A stretch of 64,000 bases of DNA from Chryseolinea serpens (GTDB taxonomy: Bacteria > Bacteroidota > Bacteroidia > Cytophagales > Cyclobacteriaceae): positions 682,001 through 746,000 of the forward strand of contig NZ_FQWQ01000005.1 in NCBI RefSeq assembly GCF_900129725.1. Direction: 5' to 3'. Numbering within the stretch: the stretch's first letter is position 1; the number at the start of each line of letters is the position of its first letter. The position numbers were made by a program, and so were the translations under genes. Below, piece after piece: positions 50,201-59,468 of this stretch. Below the pieces are notes generated by a model, which saw only the letters and a program-made list of their open reading frames with translations, made no database searches and was not told the origin of the DNA.

Positions 50201-52834
50201 ATGAACAAAAATTTGTACCAGGAAAAGGAAAATGGGGCAGGCGGCGGTTCGTCAACCGGAGCAGGTGCTTCTTTAGTGGAAGATCTTCAAAAGCGATTGC
50301 AGGAAATTCAACAGCTGGCCGATCGGAACGTGCAAGCGCTCAGCGCGGCGGTGGATGCCATCATTCAAATTGATGCCCAAAGAAATATCATTTTCTATAA
50401 TGCGTCGGCCGAAAAGATGTTTGGTTTCAGCAGCGCGGAAGTAATGGGCAAGAACGTGAAAACGATCGTTCCCATGGAGCACCAGGGCGTGCATGATCAA
50501 TATGTAGAGGACAACGTAAACACCGGCGTTAATAAAGTAGTAGGCATTGGACGCGACCTGGAAGCGACGAAAAAAGACGGAACGAGATTCTGGATCAATC
50601 TTTCGTTGAGCAAAACGAAGGTGGCCGACGAGACTCAATTCACAGCCTTTATCAAAGACATCACGCAGCAGAAGAATTCGACGCTGGAAATTGAAGGCCT
50701 GCAGCGCGAATTGAAAACCCGCATGGATCAGATCAACGTGGCCTGCGTAGTCTCTGAATCTGATCTGAAAGGAGATATTACGTATGTGAACGATTTGCTT
50801 TGCGAAGTATCTCAATACACCCGGGAAGAATGTATCGGGCAACCGCATAGCATGTTCCGGCACCCGGATATGCCAAAGTCGGTGTTCAAGGAAGTGTGGA
50901 CAACCATCGGCAAGGGAAAAATTTTCAGAGGCGTAATTAAAAATCGCAAGAAGGATGGAAGCCCGTATTGGGTTGATGCGTTGATCGCCCCGGTATTGGG
51001 TCCTAACGGTAAGCCCATCAAATACATTGGAGTGCGTTATGTAATTACCGAGCAAATTGTGAAGCAACAGGAGCTTGAAGGGCAAATGAATGCCATCAAC
51101 GCGTCCACAGCCTATATTGAATTTAATGTTGACGGCACAGTGTTGAAGGCGAATGACTTGTTTCTGAAGACCGTCAAATACGCACACGAGGAAATTGAAG
51201 GAAAGCATCACCGCATGTTTTGTGAGTCTGTCTATACAAGTTCCCGGGAATATGAACAGTTCTGGGCGAATTTAAGAAATGGTAGTGCTCAGGTGGGTGA
51301 ATTTAAGCGAAGGGCTAAAGACGGTTCGGACGTTTGGCTCCAAGCAAATTATACCCCGGTGAAGGACGAAAAAGGAAACGTGGTTAAAGTCATCAAATTA
51401 GCCAACGACATCACGGGGCAGAAATTAAAGAACATCGATTTCCAGGGACAATTGGAAGCCATTGGCAGGTCAAATGCGGTGATCGAGTTCAACGTGGATG
51501 GCACGATCATTACGGCCAATGACAACTTTTTAAAGACCGTTGGCTATTCCTTAAGTGATATCAAAGGAAAACATCACCGCATGTTTGTAACACCTGAGCA
51601 TGGACAAAGCGCGGAGTACAAAAATTTTTGGGATTCGCTTAGACGGGGAGAATTTTTTGTGGGAACGTATACCCGGATCAACCGGCGCGGCGAGGAAATC
51701 TATCTTCAGGCTTCGTACAATCCAATCGTAGACTTGGATGGCAAGCCGATCAAGGTAGTGAAATACGCGTTGGACATGACAGAGGTGATCCGCGTAATTA
51801 AGGCCATGGCGAAAGGAGACTTGAGCCTGCGTTGCGACACATCGGTGGATAACAGCGGACTCACCGCGGAGGTCAATAAAACCTTGGAAAATCTCAATAA
51901 CGTGTTGGGCAATATCAGTCAGGGCTCGGATGTCGTCGCTAAATCTTCCGATTTGTTGCAGAAGAAGACGGATGACATGAAACGCAATACGACCGAAGTA
52001 GCCTCGGCCATTTCGCAAATGGCAAAAGGAGCACAAGATCAGGCTTCACGCACGGATGAATCTTCCAAACTTATTAATCATGTGATGGCGTCCGCGAATG
52101 ACATGGAAAAACGGGCCAACGTGATCAACAAAGCTGCCGAGAAAGGTCTTGAGGGCTCGAACCAGGGAATGCGCACCGTGAAAATACTGGTCAACAATAT
52201 GGGTGGTATAAAGGAATCCGCAGCGCAAACCTCCCAGTCCATTGGTGTGCTCACCAAACGTACGGAAGAAATTGGTCGCACGTTGAATGTCATTACCGAC
52301 ATCGCCAGTCAAACGAATTTGCTGGCGTTGAATGCGGCCATTGAAGCCGCCCGCGCGGGTGATGCCGGAAGAGGCTTTGCCGTAGTGGCGGAAGAGATCC
52401 GCAAGTTGGCAGAGGATTCACGGAAGTCGGCGGTTGAGATCGAAAAGATCATAAGCGATGTACAGCGCGACACGCAAGCCGCCGGGAAGGCCATCGAAAA
52501 CATGGAGTCGAGTGTGAAGGAGGGAAACAAATCGAGTGTTGAGGCGGAGATGATCTTCCAGGAGATTGCCAAGTCGAGCGAGGAAACCTTTGGCGCCTCT
52601 AAAGAAATTCAATCCGCTACGCTGACGCAGAAGGAATCGATCAGTTCAGTGGTCAAGAATTTCGAACAGATTGTGGTGGTGTCGGAGGAAACGGCGGCGG
52701 GCACACAACAAGTTGCCACCTCCAGCCAGCAAATGAGTAGTGGGATGATGGAGATCGCAAAAGCCGGCGATGAGCTGTCGGCCGTTGCTGCAGAACTTCA
52801 GGCAGGCATTCAACAATTTAAACTTAAGAAATAA
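50201..52834 (+). CDS. soluble methyl-accepting chemotaxis receptor with four PAS domains
   Basis: An 877-residue receptor without transmembrane segments. PAS domains are about 40-165, 175-290, 300-415 and 420-535; the third and fourth carry the HHRMF and FWxxLRxG motifs of BdlA/Aer-type PAS. A HAMP-like stretch ([15 protein letters not shown]) leads into the signalling coiled coil, with tip [20 protein letters not shown] and [14 protein letters not shown]. No CheR-tether pentapeptide ends the chain (QQFKLKK). The ATG at 50201 is preferred; a GTG at 50090 could add 37 residues. First gene of the chemosensory operon; cytoplasmic redox or metabolic sensing is likely. Confidence 0.93.
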   Translation: MNKNLYQEKENGAGGGSSTGAGASLVEDLQKRLQEIQQLADRNVQALSAAVDAIIQIDAQRNIIFYNASAEKMFGFSSAEVMGKNVKTIVPMEHQGVHDQYVEDNVNTGVNKVVGIGRDLEATKKDGTRFWINLSLSKTKVADETQFTAFIKDITQQKNSTLEIEGLQRELKTRMDQINVACVVSESDLKGDITYVNDLLCEVSQYTREECIGQPHSMFRHPDMPKSVFKEVWTTIGKGKIFRGVIKNRKKDGSPYWVDALIAPVLGPNGKPIKYIGVRYVITEQIVKQQELEGQMNAINASTAYIEFNVDGTVLKANDLFLKTVKYAHEEIEGKHHRMFCESVYTSSREYEQFWANLRNGSAQVGEFKRRAKDGSDVWLQANYTPVKDEKGNVVKVIKLANDITGQKLKNIDFQGQLEAIGRSNAVIEFNVDGTIITANDNFLKTVGYSLSDIKGKHHRMFVTPEHGQSAEYKNFWDSLRRGEFFVGTYTRINRRGEEIYLQASYNPIVDLDGKPIKVVKYALDMTEVIRVIKAMAKGDLSLRCDTSVDNSGLTAEVNKTLENLNNVLGNISQGSDVVAKSSDLLQKKTDDMKRNTTEVASAISQMAKGAQDQASRTDESSKLINHVMASANDMEKRANVINKAAEKGLEGSNQGMRTVKILVNNMGGIKESAAQTSQSIGVLTKRTEEIGRTLNVITDIASQTNLLALNAAIEAARAGDAGRGFAVVAEEIRKLAEDSRKSAVEIEKIISDVQRDTQAAGKAIENMESSVKEGNKSSVEAEMIFQEIAKSSEETFGASKEIQSATLTQKESISSVVKNFEQIVVVSEETAAGTQQVATSSQQMSSGMMEIAKAGDELSAVAAELQAGIQQFKLKK

Positions 52835-52926
52835 CAACAGGCCCGTTGCCGGTATCGTCCAATGTAGGGTTGGGCAATCCGGTAGGGCTTGTGTTAAAAA
52901 TCCTGTTTCGCCTCAAAAACATAAGT

Positions 52927-53439
52927 ATGAAAGAAGACATAAGTACAGAGAAGCAAAAAAACAGTGCCAGTCGTGCGCTGCAGGTTGTGGTATTTAAGTT
53001 GGGCAATGAGGAGTATGGACTGCACATCGATCAAATTAAAGAAGTGGTAATCACACCCACGATCACGCGAATGCCGCAAACCCCTTCGTATGTGAAAGGT
53101 GTGGCCAATATACGTGGCAACGTGATTGCGATTTTTGACCTGGAAGACCGCTTTAACCTTTCAGGCATCACGCAAGACCAGGGAAGTAAGTATACCCTGG
53201 TGGTGGAAAGTGAAGATGTAAAATTAGGACTGCTTGTAAATGAAGTTCCCAATACGGTGTCGGTAAATGCGTCCGATTTAGACGAGTCGGTGGGCATTGT
53301 CAATGATGCCAGTGTAGAAACAAATTATATAAAGGGCATTATCAAAGCGGGACATCGCCTGATCATTCTCATCGACATTTTTAAAGTGATCGACCAGGAG
53401 ATGGCAAACACGCTAAAGAAAACAGCAGTGGCGGCATGA
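52927..53439 (+). CDS. cheW: chemotaxis adaptor CheW
   Basis: A 170-residue protein with the CheW beta-barrel fold: LQVVVFKLGNEEYGLHIDQIKEVV, the turn ITRMPQTPSYVKGVANIRGNVIAIFDLEDRFNL, and the second half KLGLLVNEVPNTVSVNASDLD..INYIKGI-type motif (TNYIKGIIKAGHRLIILIDI). It couples receptors to CheA. The ATG at 52927 is used; an earlier in-frame ATG at 52846 would add 27 residues unlike CheW. Its stop overlaps the cheD start. Confidence 0.95.
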   Translation: MKEDISTEKQKNSASRALQVVVFKLGNEEYGLHIDQIKEVVITPTITRMPQTPSYVKGVANIRGNVIAIFDLEDRFNLSGITQDQGSKYTLVVESEDVKLGLLVNEVPNTVSVNASDLDESVGIVNDASVETNYIKGIIKAGHRLIILIDIFKVIDQEMANTLKKTAVAA

Positions 53440-53906
53440 TCGAGTACACGTTAGCAATTGGTGACGTGGCCATTTCGCCAGGTCCCGCAAACTATACCTG
53501 CTTTGGACTGGGATCTTGTATTGGTCTCTTCATCCAGGATCGGACTACCGGCCTTTCCGGCGGCGCGCACATTCTTCTGCCCGAAAATGACAAGGGGCCA
53601 AACGACTGTGCAAAGTTTTACAACGTTTCCACAGCGTTAGAAGAGATGCTCAACCGGTTTAAGAAATGCGGAAATAGTCTCACGTCATTGCGGGCAAAAG
53701 TGGTTGGGGGTGCCAACGTGATTGGTGTAAATACGCGCGCCGGTTTAAGAAATTCAGAATCCGTGGTGAGCCGCTTGATCGCAAACAAAATTTTTATTGC
53801 TGCGCTCGATGTGGGCGGCAACTGGTGCCGGACGGCAAAATTTTGTGGCAGCACAGGAGAGCTGAAAGTTCGCATACCCGGAAATGGTCAGTGTAGAATT
53901 TATTAA
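53436..53906 (+). CDS. cheD: chemoreceptor glutamine deamidase CheD
   Basis: A 156-residue protein that deamidates receptor glutamines and modulates CheC. The catalytic triad is intact: Thr21 (NYTCFGLG), Cys28 (GLGSCIGLFIQD) and His45 (GGAHILLPE), as in Thermotoga CheD. The start overlaps the cheW stop by 4 bp (ATGA), which implies translational coupling. The substrate is probably the PAS receptor upstream. Confidence 0.94.
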   Translation: MIEYTLAIGDVAISPGPANYTCFGLGSCIGLFIQDRTTGLSGGAHILLPENDKGPNDCAKFYNVSTALEEMLNRFKKCGNSLTSLRAKVVGGANVIGVNTRAGLRNSESVVSRLIANKIFIAALDVGGNWCRTAKFCGSTGELKVRIPGNGQCRIY

Positions 53907-53924
53907 CTAATAATCAAACGAAAC

Positions 53925-54281
53925 ATGGCAAAGAGTGTATTGATCGTTGATGATTCTCTGTATATGAGAACACTCATTAAAGACGCTCTCGAATCGGGAG
54001 GGTACAGCGTGGTAGGTCAGGCGGCAAATGGTGAGGAAGCCATTGACTTGGCTTTTGAGCTGCAACCGGATGTCATCACATTGGATAATATCCTTCCCGA
54101 TATGATCGGTACGGATATATTAAAAGTATACCAGGAGGAGGGATTAAAATCAAAGGTGGTCATGATCAGCGCGGTAGGTCAGGAGTCGGTGGTAAATGAG
54201 GGATTGCGGCTGGGCGCCAAAGCGTATATCGTGAAACCTTTCACAAACGATCAATTGGTAGAAGCTATCAACAAAGCATAA
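53925..54281 (+). CDS. cheY: chemotaxis response regulator CheY
   Basis: A 118-residue single-domain receiver. It has the acid pair in VLIVDDSLYM, phospho-Asp54 in VITLDNILPD, Ser in MISAVGQ, and Lys in AYIVKPF, the standard receiver set. CheA should phosphorylate it; the CheC-like protein should remove the phosphate. Eighteen bp separate it from cheD and 7 bp from cheB. The output motor or effector is not encoded here. Confidence 0.94.
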   Translation: MAKSVLIVDDSLYMRTLIKDALESGGYSVVGQAANGEEAIDLAFELQPDVITLDNILPDMIGTDILKVYQEEGLKSKVVMISAVGQESVVNEGLRLGAKAYIVKPFTNDQLVEAINKA

Positions 54282-54288
54282 CGCCCAC

Positions 54289-55329
54289 ATGCCAGCCCAT
54301 CGCATTCGCACTGTTCTTATTGATGACTCGGCATTTATGCGAAAGGTCATCAGTGATATCATCAACAGCGACGAGTCGATTGAGCTTGTGGGAGTAGCGA
54401 CAAATGGGCAACAAGGGGCTGCCATGGCAGTAGCATTAAAAGCAGACGTTGTCATTACGGATATGGTAATGCCAGACTATGATGGGTTGTATGTGATAAG
54501 TTCCATTATGGAGAGCAGCCCCCGGCCTATTATTTTGCTAAGTTCATTGGAAAAAACGGACTCGCGGATCTTTGATGCGCTAAAGTATGGCGCTTTTGAG
54601 TTTATCGACAAGCCTGCCGACATGGAGCAGGTGCGGGTTGGAGATTATCGGCTATTGGATCTGATCAAGGAAGCCTCCAGGATCGACTGCACCTTGCTGA
54701 AAGCAAAACAGCTGGCAAGGGCAAATAGTCACGTTCATAGTTTTGGTAAAACCCTGAACTATGAAATTATTGTGATCGGCGCGTCTACCGGTGGCCCGGG
54801 AGCGGTTGAAATCATCATCAATAATTTGCCAAAAAATCTGGAGATCCCCGTGGTTATTGTTCAGCACATGCCAACCCGGTTTTTGGAAACATTTACAGAG
54901 CGCTTAAATGAAAACAGCCCCCTTCCTGTTCAATTGGCCCGCAAGGGTGAAATGGTAAAAGGTGGAATGATCTATATCGCCCCCGGCGAGGTCAATACGC
55001 GCATTGAGAAAAATCACCTCACCCATGCGCCCATGTTTACATTCACGAGCAAGAAGTATGATGAATTTAACTATCCTTCCGTGGATTGTCTCTTTGAGTC
55101 GGTAGCGGATACCTATGGCAAGCACTCGATCGGCGTAATTCTCACCGGCATGGGAAAGGACGGAACCATGGGACTAATGAAAATAAAGGAAAAGGGAGGC
55201 TATACGATTGCACAAGATGAGGAGTCGTCGGTGGTGTTTGGCATGCCCAAAGCTGCCGCTGAAAGGGGGGCCGTAAAGCAGGTGGTTAGCCTAAAACAAA
55301 TCCCTGGTTTCATAGTAAGCTGTTTATAG
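54289..55329 (+). CDS. cheB: chemotaxis methylesterase CheB
   Basis: A 346-residue protein. The N-terminal receiver has Asp58 in VVITDMVMPDYDGL and ILLSSLEK. The C-terminal esterase has Ser in IVIGASTGGPGAVEII, His in VVIVQHMPTRF and Asp in VILTGMGKDGTMG, the Ser-His-Asp triad. It removes methyl groups (and may deamidate) on receptors when phosphorylated by CheA. Together with CheR at 59469 it gives methylation-based adaptation. Confidence 0.96.
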   Translation: MPAHRIRTVLIDDSAFMRKVISDIINSDESIELVGVATNGQQGAAMAVALKADVVITDMVMPDYDGLYVISSIMESSPRPIILLSSLEKTDSRIFDALKYGAFEFIDKPADMEQVRVGDYRLLDLIKEASRIDCTLLKAKQLARANSHVHSFGKTLNYEIIVIGASTGGPGAVEIIINNLPKNLEIPVVIVQHMPTRFLETFTERLNENSPLPVQLARKGEMVKGGMIYIAPGEVNTRIEKNHLTHAPMFTFTSKKYDEFNYPSVDCLFESVADTYGKHSIGVILTGMGKDGTMGLMKIKEKGGYTIAQDEESSVVFGMPKAAAERGAVKQVVSLKQIPGFIVSCL

Positions 55330-55351
55330 ACCAAGTTTAAAATCAACGCAC

Positions 55352-57115
55352 ATGAAAAATAAGGATGACGAATACGAAGAGATTTTTCTGGCAGAGGCGA
55401 TGGACAATTTCGAAGAGATCAACCGCTTGTTGACGCTCTTGGAGAGAAACAAAAACGACAAAAATACAATTCATGCGTTGTTCCGCATCACGCACACCTT
55501 GAAGGGCAACGCTTCAGGAATGGGGTTTAATGGGATCTATGAAATAGCGCACGTTCTGGAAGACCTGTTTGGAGAAGTACGCGATGGGAGAATGACGTTG
55601 GACGAAAATCTATTCACCTCGATGTACAAGGCGGCAGATGTCCTGGGTAACCTCATCAACAGCATTAAAGACAAGAGCGAAGTAAAATATAAAGGAATAA
55701 AAACCAAGTTAGAGGTGCTGATCAAGCGCGCCAAAGAGCGCACAACCGATGTTCAGCACACCGAGACTAGCGTCAACAGGCCGTTGGTCCTGGAATCGTC
55801 CGAAACAGGTGTGGAAGATGCTTTCCGGTCAGATGAGGTTGGGCCCGGTGAGTCAGACAACAAAATTTCATTTTCCGATCTGGTGCAGGTTCCGGTTCGC
55901 AAGCTTGACAATCTCCTGAACCTGGTCGGGGAGCTGATCATTGAAAAAGACAGGATACTGGCCACGCAAGCGAGCAGCGGGTTGCATGCTTCGAATGAAT
56001 ACGCGCGGTTGAGCAGGATCAGCTCCGATCTTCAATATTCGGTCATGGATGTACGCCTGGTCCAGGTGGGATTTCTCTTCAACAAATTCCATCGTGTGGT
56101 ACGGGATGCGGCGTCGGTCGAGGGAAAGGATGTTGTGTTAAAGCTGGAAGGAACCGATACTGAAATTGATCGGAACGTGCTGCAGGTGATAAGCGATTCC
56201 CTGATCCATTTGATCCGCAATTGTGTCGGCCACGGCATTGAAGAACCCGGTGAGCGCGTGAGCATGAAAAAGCCAAAGGACGGGGTGATCACCCTCAGCG
56301 CCCGCAGCGAAACGGATGCCGTACGCATTGAGATCAGCGACGACGGAAGGGGATTGAACTATCAGAGAATAAAAGCCAAAGCCATCAGCAAGGGATTGAT
56401 CACTGCTGAGGATGCTGAAAAATTAGGGAATGCCGATTTGAGCATGCTCATCTTCGAACCCGGATTTTCTACCATGGACGAAGTAACGGCCATCTCCGGC
56501 CGGGGCGTTGGCATGGACGTGGTAAAGAAAACGCTTGATTCCATTGGAGGGACCATCCGTTTAGCCAGCACAGAAGGAGAAGGAACCGTCATTCAACTCA
56601 CGCTTCCCTCTTCCATGGCGGTGAAATCATCGTTGTTGTTTGAATTGAAACGTGAAGTATATGCCATACCTCTCGCCTACACCGAGTCGGTCATTTCCCT
56701 TTACAAGACCGACATTCACAAAGCGGGCGGCGGACTGGTAGCGACCCACCTGGGCAAGAATATCGCGATTGTTTTTTTGCAGGATGTTTTTGAGCAACAA
56801 GCTGAAAAGGCAGGCGCAAATAGCAAACTCTTCCAGGCCGCCTTTGACGATACCCACCCCGAAACGAAGTTGGAAATTGTCGTAGTGAATTTTAATAATC
56901 GCGCGGTAGGCATTGTGGTAGACAAGCTCTTGCAACAAAAAGAAATTGTAGAAAAGCCATTGATGAAACCGGTCGACCGGATAAAGTTTATCAGTGGTTT
57001 TACGATCCTGGGGAGCGGCAACGTATGCCTGGTGTTGAACGTACCCTATTTGCTGAATTTTATCTTTAGCCTCTCCGCACAACATAAATCTTCAAAGAAT
57101 TTTAACCTAAACTAG
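55352..57115 (+). CDS. cheA: chemotaxis histidine kinase CheA
   Basis: A 587-residue kinase. The Hpt domain carries His48 (FRITHTLKGNASGMG), then a linker of about 80 residues with no clear P2 domain, dimerisation helices (LDNLLNLVGELIIEKDR), ATPase (IHLIRNCVGHGIEEPGER, ISDDGRGL, GRGVGMDVV) and CheW-like regulatory domain. In the N-box the usual NxxDHG reads Asn290-Cys-Val-Gly293-His294-Gly, so the conserved Asp is Gly. Other ATP motifs are intact. It ends with NFNLN, where the codons overlap the leader motif before the next gene. Confidence 0.95.
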   Translation: MKNKDDEYEEIFLAEAMDNFEEINRLLTLLERNKNDKNTIHALFRITHTLKGNASGMGFNGIYEIAHVLEDLFGEVRDGRMTLDENLFTSMYKAADVLGNLINSIKDKSEVKYKGIKTKLEVLIKRAKERTTDVQHTETSVNRPLVLESSETGVEDAFRSDEVGPGESDNKISFSDLVQVPVRKLDNLLNLVGELIIEKDRILATQASSGLHASNEYARLSRISSDLQYSVMDVRLVQVGFLFNKFHRVVRDAASVEGKDVVLKLEGTDTEIDRNVLQVISDSLIHLIRNCVGHGIEEPGERVSMKKPKDGVITLSARSETDAVRIEISDDGRGLNYQRIKAKAISKGLITAEDAEKLGNADLSMLIFEPGFSTMDEVTAISGRGVGMDVVKKTLDSIGGTIRLASTEGEGTVIQLTLPSSMAVKSSLLFELKREVYAIPLAYTESVISLYKTDIHKAGGGLVATHLGKNIAIVFLQDVFEQQAEKAGANSKLFQAAFDDTHPETKLEIVVVNFNNRAVGIVVDKLLQQKEIVEKPLMKPVDRIKFISGFTILGSGNVCLVLNVPYLLNFIFSLSAQHKSSKNFNLN

Positions 57116-57122
57116 GCTGACT

Positions 57123-57707
57123 ATGGATAATCGAAGCCGTGAGAATTTCCTGATCCACGTGATGAACACCGGTTTTGAAAGGGCGGCAACATCTTTTTCC
57201 AGGCTGATCAATAAACAAGTTGTCATCAGCAATGCTCAATCCGTCCTGATCCGTCACGACGATAATTTTTCGTGCCTGTCGGAGGGGGAAGGCGACTTAT
57301 ACATATTGATCACTCAGATTATCGGCGAAATATCCGGAAAAAGTTTCCTGATTTTTAATCAGGACGAAAGCCTTGAGATATTTAAGGCAGTCGGCTTGAA
57401 TGTCCAGGATACGGTGCTGAACGAAGCCTTTCTGTTGGAGATGGATAACATCATGTCGGCCTCGGTCGTCTCGGAGTTGTCCAATGCGTTGGGGCTTGAA
57501 ATATATGGAGATGTTCCCCAGTTGGTAAAAATACATTCCCGGAACTTACAGGAATTTATGGAGGCGGAAGTGAGCAAAGACGATCCCTCCAGCATTATTT
57601 TTTCGAATACCACGTTTCAGTTTGAAAAACGCGGAAGGGTTCATCCACAGTTTATTTGGAAAATAAGCAGTGAAGTCTTTGAATTAATCCCAAAGAAAAA
57701 AGTATGA
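57123..57707 (+). CDS. CheC-like CheY-P phosphatase with one degenerate site
   Basis: A 194-residue protein that I identify as CheC-like from its motifs. The second active site is E106-x2-N109-x22-P132 (LLEMDNIMSASVVSELSN, GDVP), the exact CheC/CheX spacing. The first half starts like CheC (RAATSFSRLINKQVVI), but its site reads His12-x2-Asn15 with Ala38 where Pro is expected, so this half should be dead. The family dephosphorylates CheY-P and binds CheD, which is encoded four genes upstream. It begins 7 bp after cheA and overlaps the next gene by 4 bp. Confidence 0.75.
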   Translation: MDNRSRENFLIHVMNTGFERAATSFSRLINKQVVISNAQSVLIRHDDNFSCLSEGEGDLYILITQIIGEISGKSFLIFNQDESLEIFKAVGLNVQDTVLNEAFLLEMDNIMSASVVSELSNALGLEIYGDVPQLVKIHSRNLQEFMEAEVSKDDPSSIIFSNTTFQFEKRGRVHPQFIWKISSEVFELIPKKKV

Positions 57708-59467
57708 AGGCCGGAGTAATCGCCGCCTGCATGCTCTTCCTCGTTGCTTTGGCCGGCACCGGGGTGATGTGTTGGTCCGGCAATTCTGGACATGAAAGTT
57801 GGTTTGCAGTGGGCTTTGCGATAATGACCTTGTTGTCGGTAATGGTCATGATAAATGGAGGGATGCGATATGTACTTAAGTTGTTGGTAGAATCCGACAA
57901 AATATTAAGCCAGGAGAAAAAGTATTCCAAGTGGTCTTTCAATAACCTCATCCGCCTGCAGCAGAATCAAACCTTGTTACATAAAAAATTTGAGACCACG
58001 GCCAACTTGATTGCCAACTTATCCAGCAAAGAGATGACCGGTGAGGGCCCTGCAAATGATGCCATTGGAAAGGCCCTGCAAAATATTCGCACGGAAATGG
58101 TGCGCATAAAAGATGAAGAGGACAAACGCGCCTGGATCAACGAGGGCCTTGCCCGGTTCAGCGAAGTATTGCGAAGTAAGACTGAAATAGCGGATTTCGG
58201 AAATCAGATCATTGGCAATTTGGTAAAGTATACCAACGCCAATCAAGGTTCGCTATTTGTTGAATACGAGAATGCAGAAGGAGCCAGATATTTGCAGTTA
58301 ACGGCATGCTATGCCTATGAAAAGCGGAAGTATCTGGAAGGCAAAGTTTTCGAGGGCCAGGGCTTGTTGGGGCAGTGCATGCTCGAAAAGGACTTCCTTT
58401 TTCTAACGGATGTGCCCAAGGATTACATAAAAATTACATCGGGCCTGGGTTACGCGACGCCTAGAAATATTGTGGTTGCGCCATTGATGGTCAACGACGT
58501 CTTTTGTGGCGCGATTGAACTTGCCTTCTTTGAAGTGATGAAACCCCACCAGGTTCAATTTCTAAAAAGAGTATGTGAGGATATTGCGTCTGAGATAGCT
58601 TCCATTAAGAGTATCCAACAGACACAGGTGCTTTTGGAAGAATCGAACGCGCTGACGAAAGAATTGCAGTCGAGAGAGGAAGAGACAAAGCAAAATCTCG
58701 AGAAGCTGGCGACTGCACAGAACGAAATGGCTCACCAGCAAGCTGAACTTTCCGGCATTATTAACGCAATTGACATTACGTTGGCCACGGCTGAGTTCGA
58801 CCTGACTGGGAACGTGAAGGGAGCCAACGATATTTTCCTGAAGGTGATGGGATTTGAATTGGCCGAGCTCACGGGAAAGAATTACGACTTTCTGATGGGG
58901 CATGATCAAACGGTGGTCATGATGTGGGAGAACCTCAGACTGGGTAAATCCTTTTCGGGTGAGTTTAGGATGAAAGACAAGACCGGGAGAGCGTTCTGGC
59001 TGACAGGCACGTTCAACCCGATTGTAGTGAGTGGAGATGCCCCGAAGAAGATCGTGATGTTTGCCCAGTTCACGACACAGGAAAAGGAAAAGATGAGCGA
59101 TTTGAATGGGATGGTTCATGCCCTGAAATTGACGCTCCCGGTAATCGAATTTAACGATCAATTTTCCTGCAAAACCGCCAACGACAAGGCTATGAAGATC
59201 TTCGGCGTGTCTCGCCTGGAACTTCGAAACAAAACGATTCTGGACTTTATTTCACCGTATTATCATTTCGCCTGGAAGAAGAAAGCCGCCGAAGTTTTAA
59301 CAGATGAATTTTCAAATATCATCCTCCCACTGGTCACGCCGGATCGCGAAATTTCTTACGAAGTAACACTTTCCGTTATCCGGAATCCGGAGGGCAGAGT
59401 AACAAAGGTGGTCGTGATCCTGGTGAAGGAGGTCAAAGAAAGCGTATCGGTTTTAGCCGCCATGTAA
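57704..59467 (+). CDS. membrane GAF/PAS protein without an output domain
   Basis: A 587-residue protein with two N-terminal helices (about 4-24 and 33-54), a coiled region, a GAF domain about 130-290 (EVLRSKTEIADFGNQIIGNLVKYTNANQG, LGQCMLEKDFLFLTDVP), a long coiled coil about 295-345, a PAS domain about 345-465 (VKGANDIFLKVMGFELAELTGKN) and a second PAS-like domain to the end. I see no kinase, GGDEF, EAL or HTH part. Coupled to the CheC-like gene by a 4-bp overlap and 1 bp from cheR, it must act within the chemosensory pathway, perhaps as a membrane sensor or scaffold. Confidence 0.82.
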   Translation: MKAGVIAACMLFLVALAGTGVMCWSGNSGHESWFAVGFAIMTLLSVMVMINGGMRYVLKLLVESDKILSQEKKYSKWSFNNLIRLQQNQTLLHKKFETTANLIANLSSKEMTGEGPANDAIGKALQNIRTEMVRIKDEEDKRAWINEGLARFSEVLRSKTEIADFGNQIIGNLVKYTNANQGSLFVEYENAEGARYLQLTACYAYEKRKYLEGKVFEGQGLLGQCMLEKDFLFLTDVPKDYIKITSGLGYATPRNIVVAPLMVNDVFCGAIELAFFEVMKPHQVQFLKRVCEDIASEIASIKSIQQTQVLLEESNALTKELQSREEETKQNLEKLATAQNEMAHQQAELSGIINAIDITLATAEFDLTGNVKGANDIFLKVMGFELAELTGKNYDFLMGHDQTVVMMWENLRLGKSFSGEFRMKDKTGRAFWLTGTFNPIVVSGDAPKKIVMFAQFTTQEKEKMSDLNGMVHALKLTLPVIEFNDQFSCKTANDKAMKIFGVSRLELRNKTILDFISPYYHFAWKKKAAEVLTDEFSNIILPLVTPDREISYEVTLSVIRNPEGRVTKVVVILVKEVKESVSVLAAM

Positions 59468-59468
59468 G

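Noticed and set aside
50273-51211. 312-codon minus-strand frame
   Set aside because: Antisense of the PAS receptor; no start context or motif supports it.
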